Shown piece by piece: positions 24,585 to 34,262 of a DNA stretch of 64,000 nucleotides (position 1 is its first letter; each line of letters begins with the position of its first letter). The translations under genes and the position numbers were made by a program. Source of the DNA: Pyrinomonadaceae bacterium (GTDB taxonomy: Bacteria > Acidobacteriota > Blastocatellia > Pyrinomonadales > Pyrinomonadaceae); the NCBI GenBank assembly GCA_019186825.1, contig JABARP010000017.1:36683-100682 (forward strand). Direction: 5' to 3'. The notes beneath the pieces were generated by a model, which did no database searches, was not told where the DNA came from, and saw nothing but the letters and a program-made list of their open reading frames with translations.

Positions 24585-26240
24585 CTACTCTCCTTGCTTC
24601 ATCGGTACGACAACGCCGTTCTTTTCCGCGAATTCGATTGCTTCTTCATAGCCCGCGTCGACGTGGCGGATGACGCCCATTCCGGGGTCGGTTGTTAGGA
24701 CACGCTCGATCCGTGCCGCGGCCTCCGGTGTTCCGTCGGCGACGATGACCTGGCCCGCATGCAGTGAATATCCGATCCCGACGCCGCCTCCGTGATGAAG
24801 CGAAACCCACGTCGCGCCACCGGCTACATTGATCATCGCGTTAAGGTAAACCCAATCGGCGATCGCATCGGAGCCGTCCTTCATCGCCTCGGTTTCGCGG
24901 TTTGGTGAGGCAACAGAGCCGCAGTCGAGATGATCGCGGCCAATGACGATCGGAGCCTTGAGCTCCCCGGAGGCTACCATTTCGTTTAGCTTTAGGCCGG
25001 CTTTTGCACGCTCGCCATATCCAAGCCAGCAGATCCGTGCGGGAAGCCCCTGAAATTCCACATTCTCCTGTGCCATTGTAAGCCAACGGCTCAGATGGTC
25101 GTTATCCGGGAAGAGGTTCATTATCGCCTCGTCCGTCTTGTAAATGTCTTCTTTCTGGCCAGACAAAGCGACCCAGCGGAACGGCCCCTTGCCTTCGCAA
25201 AACAGCGGCCGGATATATGCGGGGACGAATCCGGGATAGGCAAACGCGTCCTCCACGCCATTATCAAAGGCACGCTGCCGCAAATTATTCCCATAATCAA
25301 AAACGACCGAGCCTCGCTTTTGAAACTCGAGCATCGCTTCGACGTGACGCGACATGGAATCCATCGCTGCCTTCTCGTATGCTGCCTGATCTGAAGCACG
25401 GAATTCCGCCGCGGCCTCGACCGAATAGCCGACCGGGATGTAGCCCATCAAGACGTCGTGTGCACTAGTCTGGTCGGTAACGACGTCCGGGTGTATCCCG
25501 CGTTCGATGAGTTGCCAATGAACCTCGGCGGCGTTGCCGAGAAGTGCGACTGAAAGCGGTTTCTTAGCGGCGACAGCCTCCGTGGCAAGAGCCATCGCAT
25601 CGTCGATATCCTTTGCCGCAACATCGACCTGTTTGAGTTGCAGACGCCTTTCGATACGCCACGGATCAACCTCAACCAGGATCGCCACTCCGTTGTTGAA
25701 AGTTACGGCCTGAGCCTGGGCACCGCCCATTTCGCCAAGACCGGCGGTGAGCACGAGCTTGCCAGAGAGATCGCCCCAGCCGTGCTTACGCGCGAGGGAA
25801 CCGAAGGTCTCATACGTGCCTTGAAGGATCCCCTGGGTGCCGATATAGATCCACGACCCGGCGGTCATCTGGCCGTACATCATCAGCCCATCGCGTTCGT
25901 ATTTGTCGAACTGCTCCTGCGTCGCCCAGTGAGGAACGATGTTCGAGTTCGCGATCAGCACGCGGGGGGCGTCCGTGTGGCTTTTGAACACGCCAACCGG
26001 CTTTCCTGACTGGACGAGCAGCGTTTCATCCGGTTCAAGGTCTCTTAAGCTCTTCAAAATGGCGTTAAAACATGCCCAATTTCTGGCTGCTTTACCTCGG
26101 CCGCCGTAGACGATCAAGTTGTCCGGGTCAAATGCGACCTCGGGATCCAGATTGTTCTGGATCATTCGATAGGCGGCTTCGATCAGCCAGTTCTTGCAGG
26201 TCAATTCACTCCCTGTCGGAGCGTGTATCTCTCTTTTCAT
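24585..26240 (-). CDS. hutU: Urocanate hydratase
   Basis: A 551-residue urocanase, which converts urocanate to imidazolone propionate using tightly bound NAD+. Recognisable segments: [27 protein letters not shown] at the N-terminus, [25 protein letters not shown] in the NAD domain, [17 protein letters not shown], and the C-terminal [23 protein letters not shown]. Length equals the family norm of about 550. The 3' end is complete, yet a second partial copy of it lies 0.85 kb downstream beyond an inserted gene. Confidence 0.96.
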   Translation of the reverse strand: MKREIHAPTGSELTCKNWLIEAAYRMIQNNLDPEVAFDPDNLIVYGGRGKAARNWACFNAILKSLRDLEPDETLLVQSGKPVGVFKSHTDAPRVLIANSNIVPHWATQEQFDKYERDGLMMYGQMTAGSWIYIGTQGILQGTYETFGSLARKHGWGDLSGKLVLTAGLGEMGGAQAQAVTFNNGVAILVEVDPWRIERRLQLKQVDVAAKDIDDAMALATEAVAAKKPLSVALLGNAAEVHWQLIERGIHPDVVTDQTSAHDVLMGYIPVGYSVEAAAEFRASDQAAYEKAAMDSMSRHVEAMLEFQKRGSVVFDYGNNLRQRAFDNGVEDAFAYPGFVPAYIRPLFCEGKGPFRWVALSGQKEDIYKTDEAIMNLFPDNDHLSRWLTMAQENVEFQGLPARICWLGYGERAKAGLKLNEMVASGELKAPIVIGRDHLDCGSVASPNRETEAMKDGSDAIADWVYLNAMINVAGGATWVSLHHGGGVGIGYSLHAGQVIVADGTPEAAARIERVLTTDPGMGVIRHVDAGYEEAIEFAEKNGVVVPMKQGE

Positions 26241-26509
26241 GGGTTGTATGCTATTGCTTTTTCTCTATAATAGCTTCAATTTCCGGTAAGTTAAATTGGA
26301 CAAAAATCGGGAATACTCTGCGGTCGCCGTGGAGGATCACCTGACTGCGTAACCGGGCCCTCTTCCTGATCAAGATACTTATCAAATATCGCCTTGTCCG
26401 ATATCGCCTCCGTTTTCCGCATTTAGGATTGACGAGGAGAACTTCCACGCGCGGGGGCCGAATGTATCGCCGTTCTCTTCGATACTTTCTTGAGGAAGAG
26501 GAGAATCGT

Positions 26510-27025
26510 ATGGGGATACAAGGAGCATTTAAAGATTGGCAAGAATGGGCACGCACGGATTGGCGTGAATTCGCAGTCTTTTTCTGTAAGGAATGGGGCG
26601 TAGAGGCGTTTGCTAAGGCGGAGGCCGAGTTTGCGAAACAAATGAATGTAAGCAGCCAATTCTTTGCTCAACTTACGGACATGGGTGTTGGAAAGTTGAT
26701 GGAAGCGGGGGTTGGCGGGATGCTCTCGAGCGTTTTTTCGATCGGCGACATACTCTCGAAACTCGCGGGTGCCGGTTATGTCGCATCCTGGAACATGCTC
26801 CAGGGGCGTACGCGTGAAAATCCCATCAAGCTCATTGGAACGTCGATGTTCACGGACGAGTACACATTCGATGAAGGAAAGTTGAAGGATTACGTTCAGT
26901 TTATTCTCTACTGGTATCCGCGGGACCTGCAAGCGGGATATTTTGGTTTTCGCTATGGTGGTCCGGGCTCGTTAAGAACCACGAAGCAGCTACCGCCGCA
27001 TTTACGGCAACGACGGCGCAGGTAG
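26510..27025 (+). CDS. Hypothetical protein
   Basis: A 171-residue protein. The first half is helical and charged (GIQGAFKDWQEWARTDWREF), the middle is glycine-rich and hydrophobic (MGVGKLMEAGVGGMLSSVFS), and the C-terminus is basic (LPPHLRQRRRR). ATG 26510 is preferred over the upstream 26429 because GAGGAG lies just before it. No family recognised. It is followed by the YciI-like gene on the same strand after 88 bases. Confidence 0.5.
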   Translation: MGIQGAFKDWQEWARTDWREFAVFFCKEWGVEAFAKAEAEFAKQMNVSSQFFAQLTDMGVGKLMEAGVGGMLSSVFSIGDILSKLAGAGYVASWNMLQGRTRENPIKLIGTSMFTDEYTFDEGKLKDYVQFILYWYPRDLQAGYFGFRYGGPGSLRTTKQLPPHLRQRRRR

Positions 27026-27113
27026 CGCAAATGGGCACGCCTTCCGGTTCTCGAATCGGCGGCCTTTCCGTGCTAGTCTAAATAGCCAAACCCGATAACG
27101 CTTGAGGTTAGCT

Positions 27114-27593
27114 ATGAGGAAACTCCGTCTTTTGTTCTTAGCCGTTGCCGTGTGCGCGTGCTTTGGTGTTTCGATCTGCGCTCAGACTGTATCGCTGCCG
27201 GACGGCTACGATGCGGAGCTCGCAAAAAAGCTTGGCGCTGACGAGTACGGAATGAAGATGTATGTTCTCTGCATCTTGAAGACCGGGCCGAATGACGCAA
27301 AGATCAAGGGGAAAGATCGCGAAGCTGCTTTTGCCGGGCACATGGCGAATATCGGTCGCCTCGCAAATGAAGGAAAGCTCGCAGTCGCAGGGCCATTCGA
27401 AAAGAACGACCTTTCGTACCGCGGCCTTTTTATTTTCAACGTATCTACGATAGAGGACGCAAAGAAACTCGTCATAACGGACCCTGCAGTTAAGGCCGGG
27501 ATATTCAACTATGACCTTATCTTGTGGTATGGCTCCGCTTCGCTGATGGCTACACCCGAGATCCACAAGAAGATCCAGAGGGCAAAGATCTAA
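27114..27593 (+). CDS. Secreted YciI-like protein
   Basis: A 159-residue protein: a signal peptide (MRKLRLLFLAVAVCACFGVSICAQ) followed by a YciI-type ferredoxin-like domain (YVLCILKTGPNDAK, AFAGHMANIGRLANEGKLAVAGPF, GLFIFNVSTIEDAKKLVITDP). The histidine in GHMANI corresponds to the family's conserved H. YciI-like domains are usually cytoplasmic, so export is unusual but recurs in acidobacteria. ATG 27114 has GAGG upstream. The stop is one base before hutI, so it heads the plus-strand hut operon. Confidence 0.8.
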   Translation: MRKLRLLFLAVAVCACFGVSICAQTVSLPDGYDAELAKKLGADEYGMKMYVLCILKTGPNDAKIKGKDREAAFAGHMANIGRLANEGKLAVAGPFEKNDLSYRGLFIFNVSTIEDAKKLVITDPAVKAGIFNYDLILWYGSASLMATPEIHKKIQRAKI

Positions 27594-27594
27594 T

Positions 27595-28881
27595 ATGCCC
27601 TCTGCCGACCTCTTGATCCACAACATCGGCCAGCTCGTAACTTGCCGCTCGACCGACGGCCGCGCGAAGCACGGGGCTTCTATGCTCGACGCAAGCATCA
27701 TCGGTAATGGTGCCGTAGCTATCGCGGACGGCAAGATTTCTGCTGTCGGTACGTTGGATGAGGTTGAGGCCGAATATTCTTCCACGGAGAAGATCGATGC
27801 CGGCGGCAAGGCTGTTACGCCGGGATTTGTCGATCCGCACACGCATATTGTTTACTCAGGTGATCGACTCGGCGAATTCGAGCTGAAGATAAGAGGAGCG
27901 GAATACCTTGAGATACTTGCGGCAGGCGGCGGCATTATCTCGACGGTAACGAACACGCGTGCGGCATCATTGCACGAGCTTGTTGACGGCGCGTTGAAAC
28001 GCCTCGACAAGATGCTTGCGTGTGGGACGACGACGGCCGAGATAAAGACCGGCTACGGGCTTGACCCGGAAACGGAGCTCAAAATGCTTCGGGTTATCGA
28101 GCGACTCGACCAAGAACACGCGATCGACATCGTACCGACGTTTCTCGCCGCTCATACCGTCCCGCCGGAGTTCAAAGGCAACACGGACGGCTACGTCGAT
28201 CTGATCTGCGGCGAGATGCTGAAAGCAGCGTGGGAGTGGTATGAGGCGTCGCATTTTCTTGCGAATGGAACGCCATTCTTCTGTGATGTGTTCACCGAGA
28301 AAAATGCGTTCGATCGCACCCAAACTGAACGGATCCTCGGTACGGCAAAAGATCTGGGCTTCCGAATAAAGGCGCATGTCGATCAGTTCACGAATCTCAC
28401 CGGATCCCAGCTCGCCATTGAGACGGGTGCAGTGTCAATCGACCATCTCGATGCGATCTCCGACGATGAGATAAAGCTCCTTGCCAAGAGCGACACTATC
28501 GGTGTAGTTATCCCGACCGAGAATTTCAGCGCCGGTAAAACCCAATTTGCACCTGCACGTAAGCTCATCGACACCGGATGCGCGGTCGCGATCTCGACGG
28601 ACTACAATCCCGGTTCAGCACCGTGTCCGTCACAGCAAATGGCAATAGCGATCGCCACTCGTTACCAAAAACTCCTGCCGAGCGAGGCGCTGAACGCCGT
28701 AACGGTCAACGCCGCGTTTGCCATTGGCCTCGGAAGTTCCCATGGCTCGATCGAGGTCGGAAAGCAGGCAGATCTACTGATCCTCGATTGCGAAGACTAT
28801 CGACAGATCGCGTATGAATTCGGCGGCAACCTTGTCGCGAGCGTAATAAAACGCGGTCAGATCGTCTATGGCTCGCGATGA
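27595..28881 (+). CDS. hutI: Imidazolonepropionase
   Basis: A 428-residue amidohydrolase that opens imidazolone propionate to formiminoglutamate. Metal-binding PHTHIVYSGDR (H-x-H), AHTVPPEF, IKAHVDQFT with the third-strand histidine, SIDHLDAIS, and STDYNPGSAPCPSQQMAIA with the catalytic aspartate. Length matches the family. It is preceded by the YciI-like gene and followed by hutH. Confidence 0.95.
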   Translation: MPSADLLIHNIGQLVTCRSTDGRAKHGASMLDASIIGNGAVAIADGKISAVGTLDEVEAEYSSTEKIDAGGKAVTPGFVDPHTHIVYSGDRLGEFELKIRGAEYLEILAAGGGIISTVTNTRAASLHELVDGALKRLDKMLACGTTTAEIKTGYGLDPETELKMLRVIERLDQEHAIDIVPTFLAAHTVPPEFKGNTDGYVDLICGEMLKAAWEWYEASHFLANGTPFFCDVFTEKNAFDRTQTERILGTAKDLGFRIKAHVDQFTNLTGSQLAIETGAVSIDHLDAISDDEIKLLAKSDTIGVVIPTENFSAGKTQFAPARKLIDTGCAVAISTDYNPGSAPCPSQQMAIAIATRYQKLLPSEALNAVTVNAAFAIGLGSSHGSIEVGKQADLLILDCEDYRQIAYEFGGNLVASVIKRGQIVYGSR

Positions 28882-28955
28882 GTGTCTCGCCTGACCGAAC
28901 TTCTCAAGGCCTCACAACAAGGGTAATTGGAAAATTAGGAAGTTCTGATTGATAA

Positions 28956-28975
28956 TTGGAGTTTGTTCGCTCCAA
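28956..28975 (+). promoter_or_regulatory. Hairpin just before hutH
   Basis: TTGGAG (28956-28961) pairs with CTCCAA (28970-28975) around an 8-base loop, six bases before ATG 28982. The only GGAG that could serve hutH as a Shine-Dalgarno is inside the stem, so translation may depend on melting or on read-through by ribosomes from hutI. Low certainty. Confidence 0.3.
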
Positions 28976-28981
28976 CTCAAT

Positions 28982-30520
28982 ATGAGATCGATCGTCATTG
29001 ACGGTGAAAGTTTAACCTTTGATGAGGTTCTTGCGGTTGCTAATGGCAAACCGGGCGAACCCGTGGTCAGCTTGTCGGATAGCGCTGTTGCCAAGGTAAA
29101 GCGCGCGGCTGAGGCCGTCGATAAACTGCTTGAGCGCGGCGAGATCGCTTATGGGATCACGACGGGGTTTGGAGCTTTTAAGGACAAGATAATCAGCCGC
29201 GAAGAGGTCGAACGCCTACAGAAGAATATCGTCCTAAGTCACGCGGTCGGCGTCGGTGATGCATTCGATATTCCGACGACGCGGGCGATCATGCTTATTC
29301 GTGCTAACACGCTTGCACGCGGGTTTTCCGGAATTCGGATCGAGACGCTGGAGCTTATCCTCGAATGTCTGAATCGCGGCGTTCATCCGATCATTCCCGA
29401 GAAAGGCAGCCTCGGAGCGAGCGGCGATCTTGCGCCTCTTGCTCACTTTGCCTGTGTGCTTATCGGTGAAGGGAAGGCAGAGTTTGGTGGCGTAACAATG
29501 CCCGGTGCCGACGCCCTGAAAGCCGCCGGTCTTTCACCTGTCTCTCTAAAAGCAAAAGAGGGCCTCGCATTAACGAACGGCACGACGATCATGACCGCCG
29601 TCGGACTGCTCGAAACCGCAAAGGCGCAGAATCTTGCTGATCTCGCAGATATTTCGGGCTGTCTGACGCTCGAGGCCGTCAATGGTACGACGGCGGCATT
29701 CGATGAAAGGATTCATCGCTTGAGGCCGCATCCGCGACAGGTCGAATGTGCGGCCGCATTACGCGATATTCTGAGCGGAAGCGAACTGACGCGCGGGTTC
29801 GATCCCGTGAACGTGCAGGACGCATATACCCTTCGCTGCATTCCGCAGGTTCACGGAGCGTGCCGCGACGCGGTCGAATACGCGGCGTGGCTTCTCAAGA
29901 TCGAACTGAATTCTGTGACGGACAACCCGCTGATCTTCGTCGATGGCGAGAATATCGAAGTGATCAGCGGCGGAAACTTTCATGGTGAGCCTCTCGCCCT
30001 CGCGTTCGACTATCTGGCGATCGCTCTCGCCGAACTTGCTAACATCGCTGAACGCCGAATAATGCGTCTTACCGACGAGGCCTCGAATTCGCGTGTCTTG
30101 CCCGCATTTTTGACGGAAGAAGGCGGCCTGAATTCAGGTTTTATGATCGTGCAATACACGGCTGCCGCGCTTTGCACCGAGAACAAGGTGCTTGCGCATC
30201 CCGCGAGCGTCGATACGATACCGAGTTCGGCGAATGTTGAGGATCACGTGTCGATGGGCGCAACGGCCGCGATAAAGCTGCGAGCCGTGCGCAGAAACCT
30301 CGAGACGGTGCTCGCGCTCGAAGCATTCTGTGCGGCTCAAGCGGTCGATCTGCGGCAGAAGCGCATCGGGGCTGAGAAGAAGTTAGGAAAGGGAACCGAA
30401 CCGCTTTTCCGGGCGATCCGAGAACGCGTCCCGTTCATCGGAGCGGATGAGTATATGAAAGATCACATTGATTCGGCCATCGATATCGCCAAACATTTTG
30501 CCCGTAATGGAGAGTTTTAG
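28982..30520 (+). CDS. hutH: Histidine ammonia-lyase
   Basis: A 512-residue lyase that deaminates histidine to trans-urocanate. The MIO prosthetic group forms from the Ala-Ser-Gly of GSLGASGDLAPLAH. Other conserved parts: YGITTGFGAF, QKNIVLSHAVGVG, ALTNGTTIMTA, RCIPQVHGACRD, and DNPLIF. ATG 28982 gives the standard N-terminus MRSIVIDGESLTF; an upstream in-frame TTG at 28949 is less likely. It lies downstream of hutI and directly abuts the next gene's ATG. Confidence 0.96.
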   Translation: MRSIVIDGESLTFDEVLAVANGKPGEPVVSLSDSAVAKVKRAAEAVDKLLERGEIAYGITTGFGAFKDKIISREEVERLQKNIVLSHAVGVGDAFDIPTTRAIMLIRANTLARGFSGIRIETLELILECLNRGVHPIIPEKGSLGASGDLAPLAHFACVLIGEGKAEFGGVTMPGADALKAAGLSPVSLKAKEGLALTNGTTIMTAVGLLETAKAQNLADLADISGCLTLEAVNGTTAAFDERIHRLRPHPRQVECAAALRDILSGSELTRGFDPVNVQDAYTLRCIPQVHGACRDAVEYAAWLLKIELNSVTDNPLIFVDGENIEVISGGNFHGEPLALAFDYLAIALAELANIAERRIMRLTDEASNSRVLPAFLTEEGGLNSGFMIVQYTAAALCTENKVLAHPASVDTIPSSANVEDHVSMGATAAIKLRAVRRNLETVLALEAFCAAQAVDLRQKRIGAEKKLGKGTEPLFRAIRERVPFIGADEYMKDHIDSAIDIAKHFARNGEF

Positions 30521-31453
30521 ATGCTGTTGAGAAGAATTTTTACGATCGCGCTCGCGGCCGCAGCCGTTGGATGTTGGTCAATGTCTGCAAAAAATAGCTC
30601 TCCGCGGGCAGCTTCGCCGGAAACTGATGCGACACCTTTCGCGACGCCGACACCTAAGCCTTCAGCGACTACGGCTTCGGCGAATTCAAATACGGGCCCA
30701 ACACCTATGACCGGCCAAGGCACATTCTACGACCACCTCCCGAAATCGCTCTCGCATCCGACCGACGATGTGAGCAAGCTCCTGCTTCGCGAATACGGTT
30801 CGGTTTTCGTGACAAAAGCCACGCCGCCAACGAAGATCGTTTTCGAGGATGAGAATGACGTCGCGGCGTTCCAAAAGAGCGTTGAACGCGAATCTGCGTC
30901 GATCGGCGGAGCTACCGTTACGCTGCAAAAGCCTGCAATGGAAGCGTTTAAGGCGGCGATCGCCGAGGCTCAAAAGAGCGGCATCTCGATCGGCCCTCGC
31001 GGCGGTGATTCTTCGATCCGCAGTTACGCACAGACGGTTACGCTTTGGGCAAGCCGCGTAAAGCCTGCGTTGGGACATTGGTCGGCGGCCGGGAAGATCA
31101 CGAAAGGGGATGCGGCACGGATCTCGGCACTTTCGCCTTACCAACAAGTTTCCGAAGTTCTCGGTCTTGAATCGAAAGGAATTTGGTTCGCAAAGAGCCT
31201 CGATAAGTCGATCATCTACTCGGTTGCGCCGCCCGGCACATCGCAACATCTTTCGATGCTCGCTCTTGATGTTAAGCAGTTTGACGATCCGCGAGTTCGA
31301 GAGATCCTCGCCAAACACGGCTGGTTTCAGACGATCGCGTCCGATCTGCCGCATTTTACATATCTCGGGGCAAGCGAGAGCGAACTCCCAGGCCTCGGCC
31401 TAAAGAAGATTACGTCCGGCAATCGGGTGTTTTGGGTCCCGGATATTTCGTAA
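30521..31453 (+). CDS. Lipoprotein with M15-like D-Ala-D-Ala carboxypeptidase domain
   Basis: A 310-residue protein. A lipobox (AAVGC) near residue 17 suggests a lipoprotein. A Ser/Thr/Pro-rich linker follows to about residue 65. The C-terminus has SQHLSMLALDV (H-x6-D) and DLPHFTYLG, which fit the metal-binding pattern of M15/VanY-type peptidases. The expected role is trimming peptidoglycan stem peptides in the periplasm. Its ATG follows the hutH stop without a gap. Confidence 0.72.
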   Translation: MLLRRIFTIALAAAAVGCWSMSAKNSSPRAASPETDATPFATPTPKPSATTASANSNTGPTPMTGQGTFYDHLPKSLSHPTDDVSKLLLREYGSVFVTKATPPTKIVFEDENDVAAFQKSVERESASIGGATVTLQKPAMEAFKAAIAEAQKSGISIGPRGGDSSIRSYAQTVTLWASRVKPALGHWSAAGKITKGDAARISALSPYQQVSEVLGLESKGIWFAKSLDKSIIYSVAPPGTSQHLSMLALDVKQFDDPRVREILAKHGWFQTIASDLPHFTYLGASESELPGLGLKKITSGNRVFWVPDIS

Positions 31454-31504
31454 GCAGCGCGTATATGTCGCTAAGTCCCTCGGCGATTCGGCTGCCAGGG
31501 TTCA

Positions 31505-31542
31505 TCCGGGCTGGCGGCGAAGCGAAGCTTCGGCTCTCCGGA
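31505..31542. repeat. Compound hairpin in the gap before tRNA-Arg
   Basis: Outer arms TCCGG (31505-31509) and CCGGA (31538-31542) enclose CGAAGC-GAA-GCTTCG, a perfect 6-bp stem. It lies 50 bases after the stop at 31453, but lacks a U-tract on either strand. The remaining sequence to 31684 contains a TTGACA near 31594 and a small palindrome AGTGTgatACACT, with no assignable gene. Confidence 0.4.
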
Positions 31543-31684
31543 GGAAAAGTAGGCGGTAAATCCCAAGGATCCAAAATAAATGTTGCGCAGGCCTTGACAA
31601 GTGTGATACACTGTTGCACGGATGCGACAGATAGGTCGCGCCGCAAGGATTCAAGAGCGTGAGATCATTGATTGAAAAAGGGAA

Positions 31685-31761
31685 TGGTACACCCGGCAAG
31701 ATTCGAACTTGCGACCCTCTGATTCGAAGTCAGATACTCTATCCAGCTGAGCTACGGGTGC
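31685..31761 (-). tRNA. tRNA-Arg (TCG)
   Basis: Minus strand: acceptor GCACCCG (31761-31755) pairs with CGGGTGT (31695-31689), then A and an encoded CCA. D-arm TAGCTCAGCTGGATAGAG, anticodon stem-loop TCTGACTTCGAATCAGA with TCG, and T-arm GTTCGAATC are complete. Length is 77 nt with CCA. Confidence 0.95.
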
Positions 31762-31931
31762 ACATTGGCTGGTTGGCCCGAACTGTGATGTTAGCGAGTT
31801 GCAGGGGCTATTTGCAAATCTTACGTGCGGTTTTGCTGTCGAGGCTTTTGCGAATCTGCAGCCAAAACGCTCGTTCGCTTGCTCGTGAAACGCCGCATCG
31901 AATACCATCACAAGACAAGGTAAATGATCCT

Positions 31932-34262
31932 ATGAGAACTCCGCTCTCGGCTGCCCTGCTTTTGATCCTCTTCGTTGTTTCCGGACCTGTTCTTGCACAG
32001 ACCGCGCCGCTAAGTGTTCCTGCGTCGGGCCTGTCGCGGGAAGTTACCGTAAGGCGCGATGAACGCGGGATCCCATTCATCGAGGCTGCGAATGACGCCG
32101 ATCTTTATTTTGCGCAAGGTTACGTGACCGCGTCTGACAGGCTTTGGCAGATGGATATGATGCGTCGCGTCGTCCGCGGCGAAACGGCGGAGTTGTTTGG
32201 CAACAAGACGCTTGAACAGGATAAACGCTGGCGTCGGTTTGGTTTTGCTAAGGTCGTCGATAGCTCGTACTCGACGCTTTCACCGGAGCTTCGGGCGGCC
32301 CTTGATAATTACGCTCGAGGCGTTAACGCGTTCATTGCCGGGCTTGACGAGAAGACGATGCCGATCGAGTTCGGGATCCTTCAATACAAACCGAAGCCGT
32401 GGCTGCCGACGGATTCGCTCGCGATCGGCAAGATACTCGCAGACGGCCTGAGCACGACGTGGCGAAGCGATCTGCTTCGTGCACAAGCGCAGGTACTTCC
32501 TGTGGACAAGCTCGCTGACCTCGAAAACCAGGTGACGCCGTACGATGTCGTGCTTTACGCAGGCAAGAAGGCCAAAGGCCGATCGACCAGAGGCGGCGTC
32601 ATTTCGCCCGCCTCATCGACACTGGCCGCTGCAGATCGTGACGAACAGCTTCGACGTGAATCGCTTGAATTTGTCGGGCTATACGCAGAAGGCCTTGCGG
32701 CTAGCAACAACTGGGTGATCGCGGGCAAACGAACCGCTTCGGGCAAGGCGATGCTCGCGAATGACCCGCACCTTTCGGCCGGTGCGCCGGGCATCTGGTA
32801 TATTGCGGATATTCAGTCTCCCGAAGTTCATGCCGCGGGCGTTTCGATCCCCGGTATTCCGGGAATTGTGCTCGGGCATAACGAGACGATCGCCTGGGGA
32901 GCGACGAACGTCGGGCCGGATGTTCAGGACCTTTACAAACTCGAGCTCGACGGCAACGGCTCATACAGATCGCCGGACGGCTGGAAGAAGCTCGACGTCC
33001 GTACTGAAAGGATCGCGGTGCGTTCGACTCCGATTAGCCCTGAGACGAAAGCTGTAGATTTCGAGGTCAAGTCGATCGATCAAGGCCCCGTGATCCTTGA
33101 CGACAAATCGGGAACTTACGCGCTTCGGTGGACAGCGTTCGACCCATCATTCAACGAATTTGAGGCTTTCTTCCGGCTGAACCGTGCGAACAGTTGGACC
33201 TCGTTCACGAACGCTCTCAAAACTTTCGGCGGGCCGTCGCAGAATTTCATTTATGCCGACACGAAAGGCCATATCGGTTGGTACGCAGCCGGTCGGATCC
33301 CGATCCGGCGAAAGGGGATCGGCTCAATGCCTTACGCCGCTGCTTCAACGGACGGCGAGTGGATCGGATACATTCCTTTTGCCGAACTCCCGCATCTGTA
33401 CGATCCGCCATCAGGACTGATCGTTACGGCAAATCAGCGAACTGTCGGCAGCAGCTATAAATATCCGCAGATCGCAAGCGATGCCTCGGCACCTTGGCGT
33501 GCGAGACGTATCTTCGACCGCCTTTCCGCGATCAAGAAGGTAACGACGGATGATGTTGCGAGCGTACAGCTTGATGCCTTCAATATTCCGCTCGACCTTC
33601 TCGCAAAGCAGATCGTCCGACGGAAGGCGGCGTCACCCGAGACGCTCGCGGTTTTGAAGGATTGGGACGGTCGAATGATGCCCGGCAGCCAGGCTGCGCT
33701 GCTTGCCGAGGAGATGCAGAAGTGCGTTACGACGGACATAATGCGGTCAACACCGCTTGTGAACTACGGCACGATCCTCGAGCGGATCACGGAGCGTGCT
33801 GTCCGCGAGGATCTCGCTCGCTGGCTGCCGAACGGTGTTAAGAGCTATGACGAGATGATGCTTTCGTGCGACAAACAGGTGCGTGGGAGTATGACACGCG
33901 TATTCGGCGCGGATCCGGCAGGGTGGAAGTGGGGCAATGTCCACACCGCGGTGTTTCCGCATCCGCTGGTGGTTGCTCCGCTGGTCGGCGCAGGGTTTGT
34001 TACACGAAAGGATCCGCTTGCCGGCAGCCGATATTCGCCAAATGTCGGGTCATCCGTTTCGATGCGGTATATCGTAACGCCCGGCGAATGGGATGCGACG
34101 CACCTCGTGATCCCGCTTGGCGAAAGCGGTTCGCCGTCGTCGCCGCACTTTAAGGATCAGTTCGACCAGTGGAGGACGAATGCACCGCCGCCGCTCGTTT
34201 TTGAAAAGGCAAAGGTGGAGAAACTGCCTGTCGCGGTAATTCTCACGCCGAAGGCAAATTGA
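31932..34262 (+). CDS. Penicillin acylase family protein (Ntn hydrolase)
   Basis: A 776-residue periplasmic Ntn hydrolase. A signal peptide (MRTPLSAALLLILFVVSGPVLAQ) precedes the alpha chain (VTVRRDERGIPFIEA, YFAQGYVTASDRLWQMDMMRR). The autocatalytic cleavage site is in GLAASNNWVIAG, making the serine the beta-chain nucleophile. The beta chain contains ANDPHLSAGAPGIWY and GIVLGHNETIAWGATN. Such enzymes hydrolyse beta-lactam side chains, acyl-homoserine lactones or other amides; the substrate is unknown. ATG 31932 is chosen over an upstream frame extension that would cross the tRNA-Arg locus. The 3' end overlaps ruvX by 20 bases, convergently. Confidence 0.93.
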   Translation: MRTPLSAALLLILFVVSGPVLAQTAPLSVPASGLSREVTVRRDERGIPFIEAANDADLYFAQGYVTASDRLWQMDMMRRVVRGETAELFGNKTLEQDKRWRRFGFAKVVDSSYSTLSPELRAALDNYARGVNAFIAGLDEKTMPIEFGILQYKPKPWLPTDSLAIGKILADGLSTTWRSDLLRAQAQVLPVDKLADLENQVTPYDVVLYAGKKAKGRSTRGGVISPASSTLAAADRDEQLRRESLEFVGLYAEGLAASNNWVIAGKRTASGKAMLANDPHLSAGAPGIWYIADIQSPEVHAAGVSIPGIPGIVLGHNETIAWGATNVGPDVQDLYKLELDGNGSYRSPDGWKKLDVRTERIAVRSTPISPETKAVDFEVKSIDQGPVILDDKSGTYALRWTAFDPSFNEFEAFFRLNRANSWTSFTNALKTFGGPSQNFIYADTKGHIGWYAAGRIPIRRKGIGSMPYAAASTDGEWIGYIPFAELPHLYDPPSGLIVTANQRTVGSSYKYPQIASDASAPWRARRIFDRLSAIKKVTTDDVASVQLDAFNIPLDLLAKQIVRRKAASPETLAVLKDWDGRMMPGSQAALLAEEMQKCVTTDIMRSTPLVNYGTILERITERAVREDLARWLPNGVKSYDEMMLSCDKQVRGSMTRVFGADPAGWKWGNVHTAVFPHPLVVAPLVGAGFVTRKDPLAGSRYSPNVGSSVSMRYIVTPGEWDATHLVIPLGESGSPSSPHFKDQFDQWRTNAPPPLVFEKAKVEKLPVAVILTPKAN

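Noticed and set aside
31594..31625. Promoter or repressor site with TTGACA and AGTGTgatACACT
   Set aside because: No acceptable -10 at 15-19 bases, and the palindrome arms are only 5 bases. Too weak to annotate.
31659..31931. Extended start for penicillin acylase
   Set aside because: It would be translated through the antisense of tRNA-Arg and places 91 residues before a perfect signal peptide at 31932.
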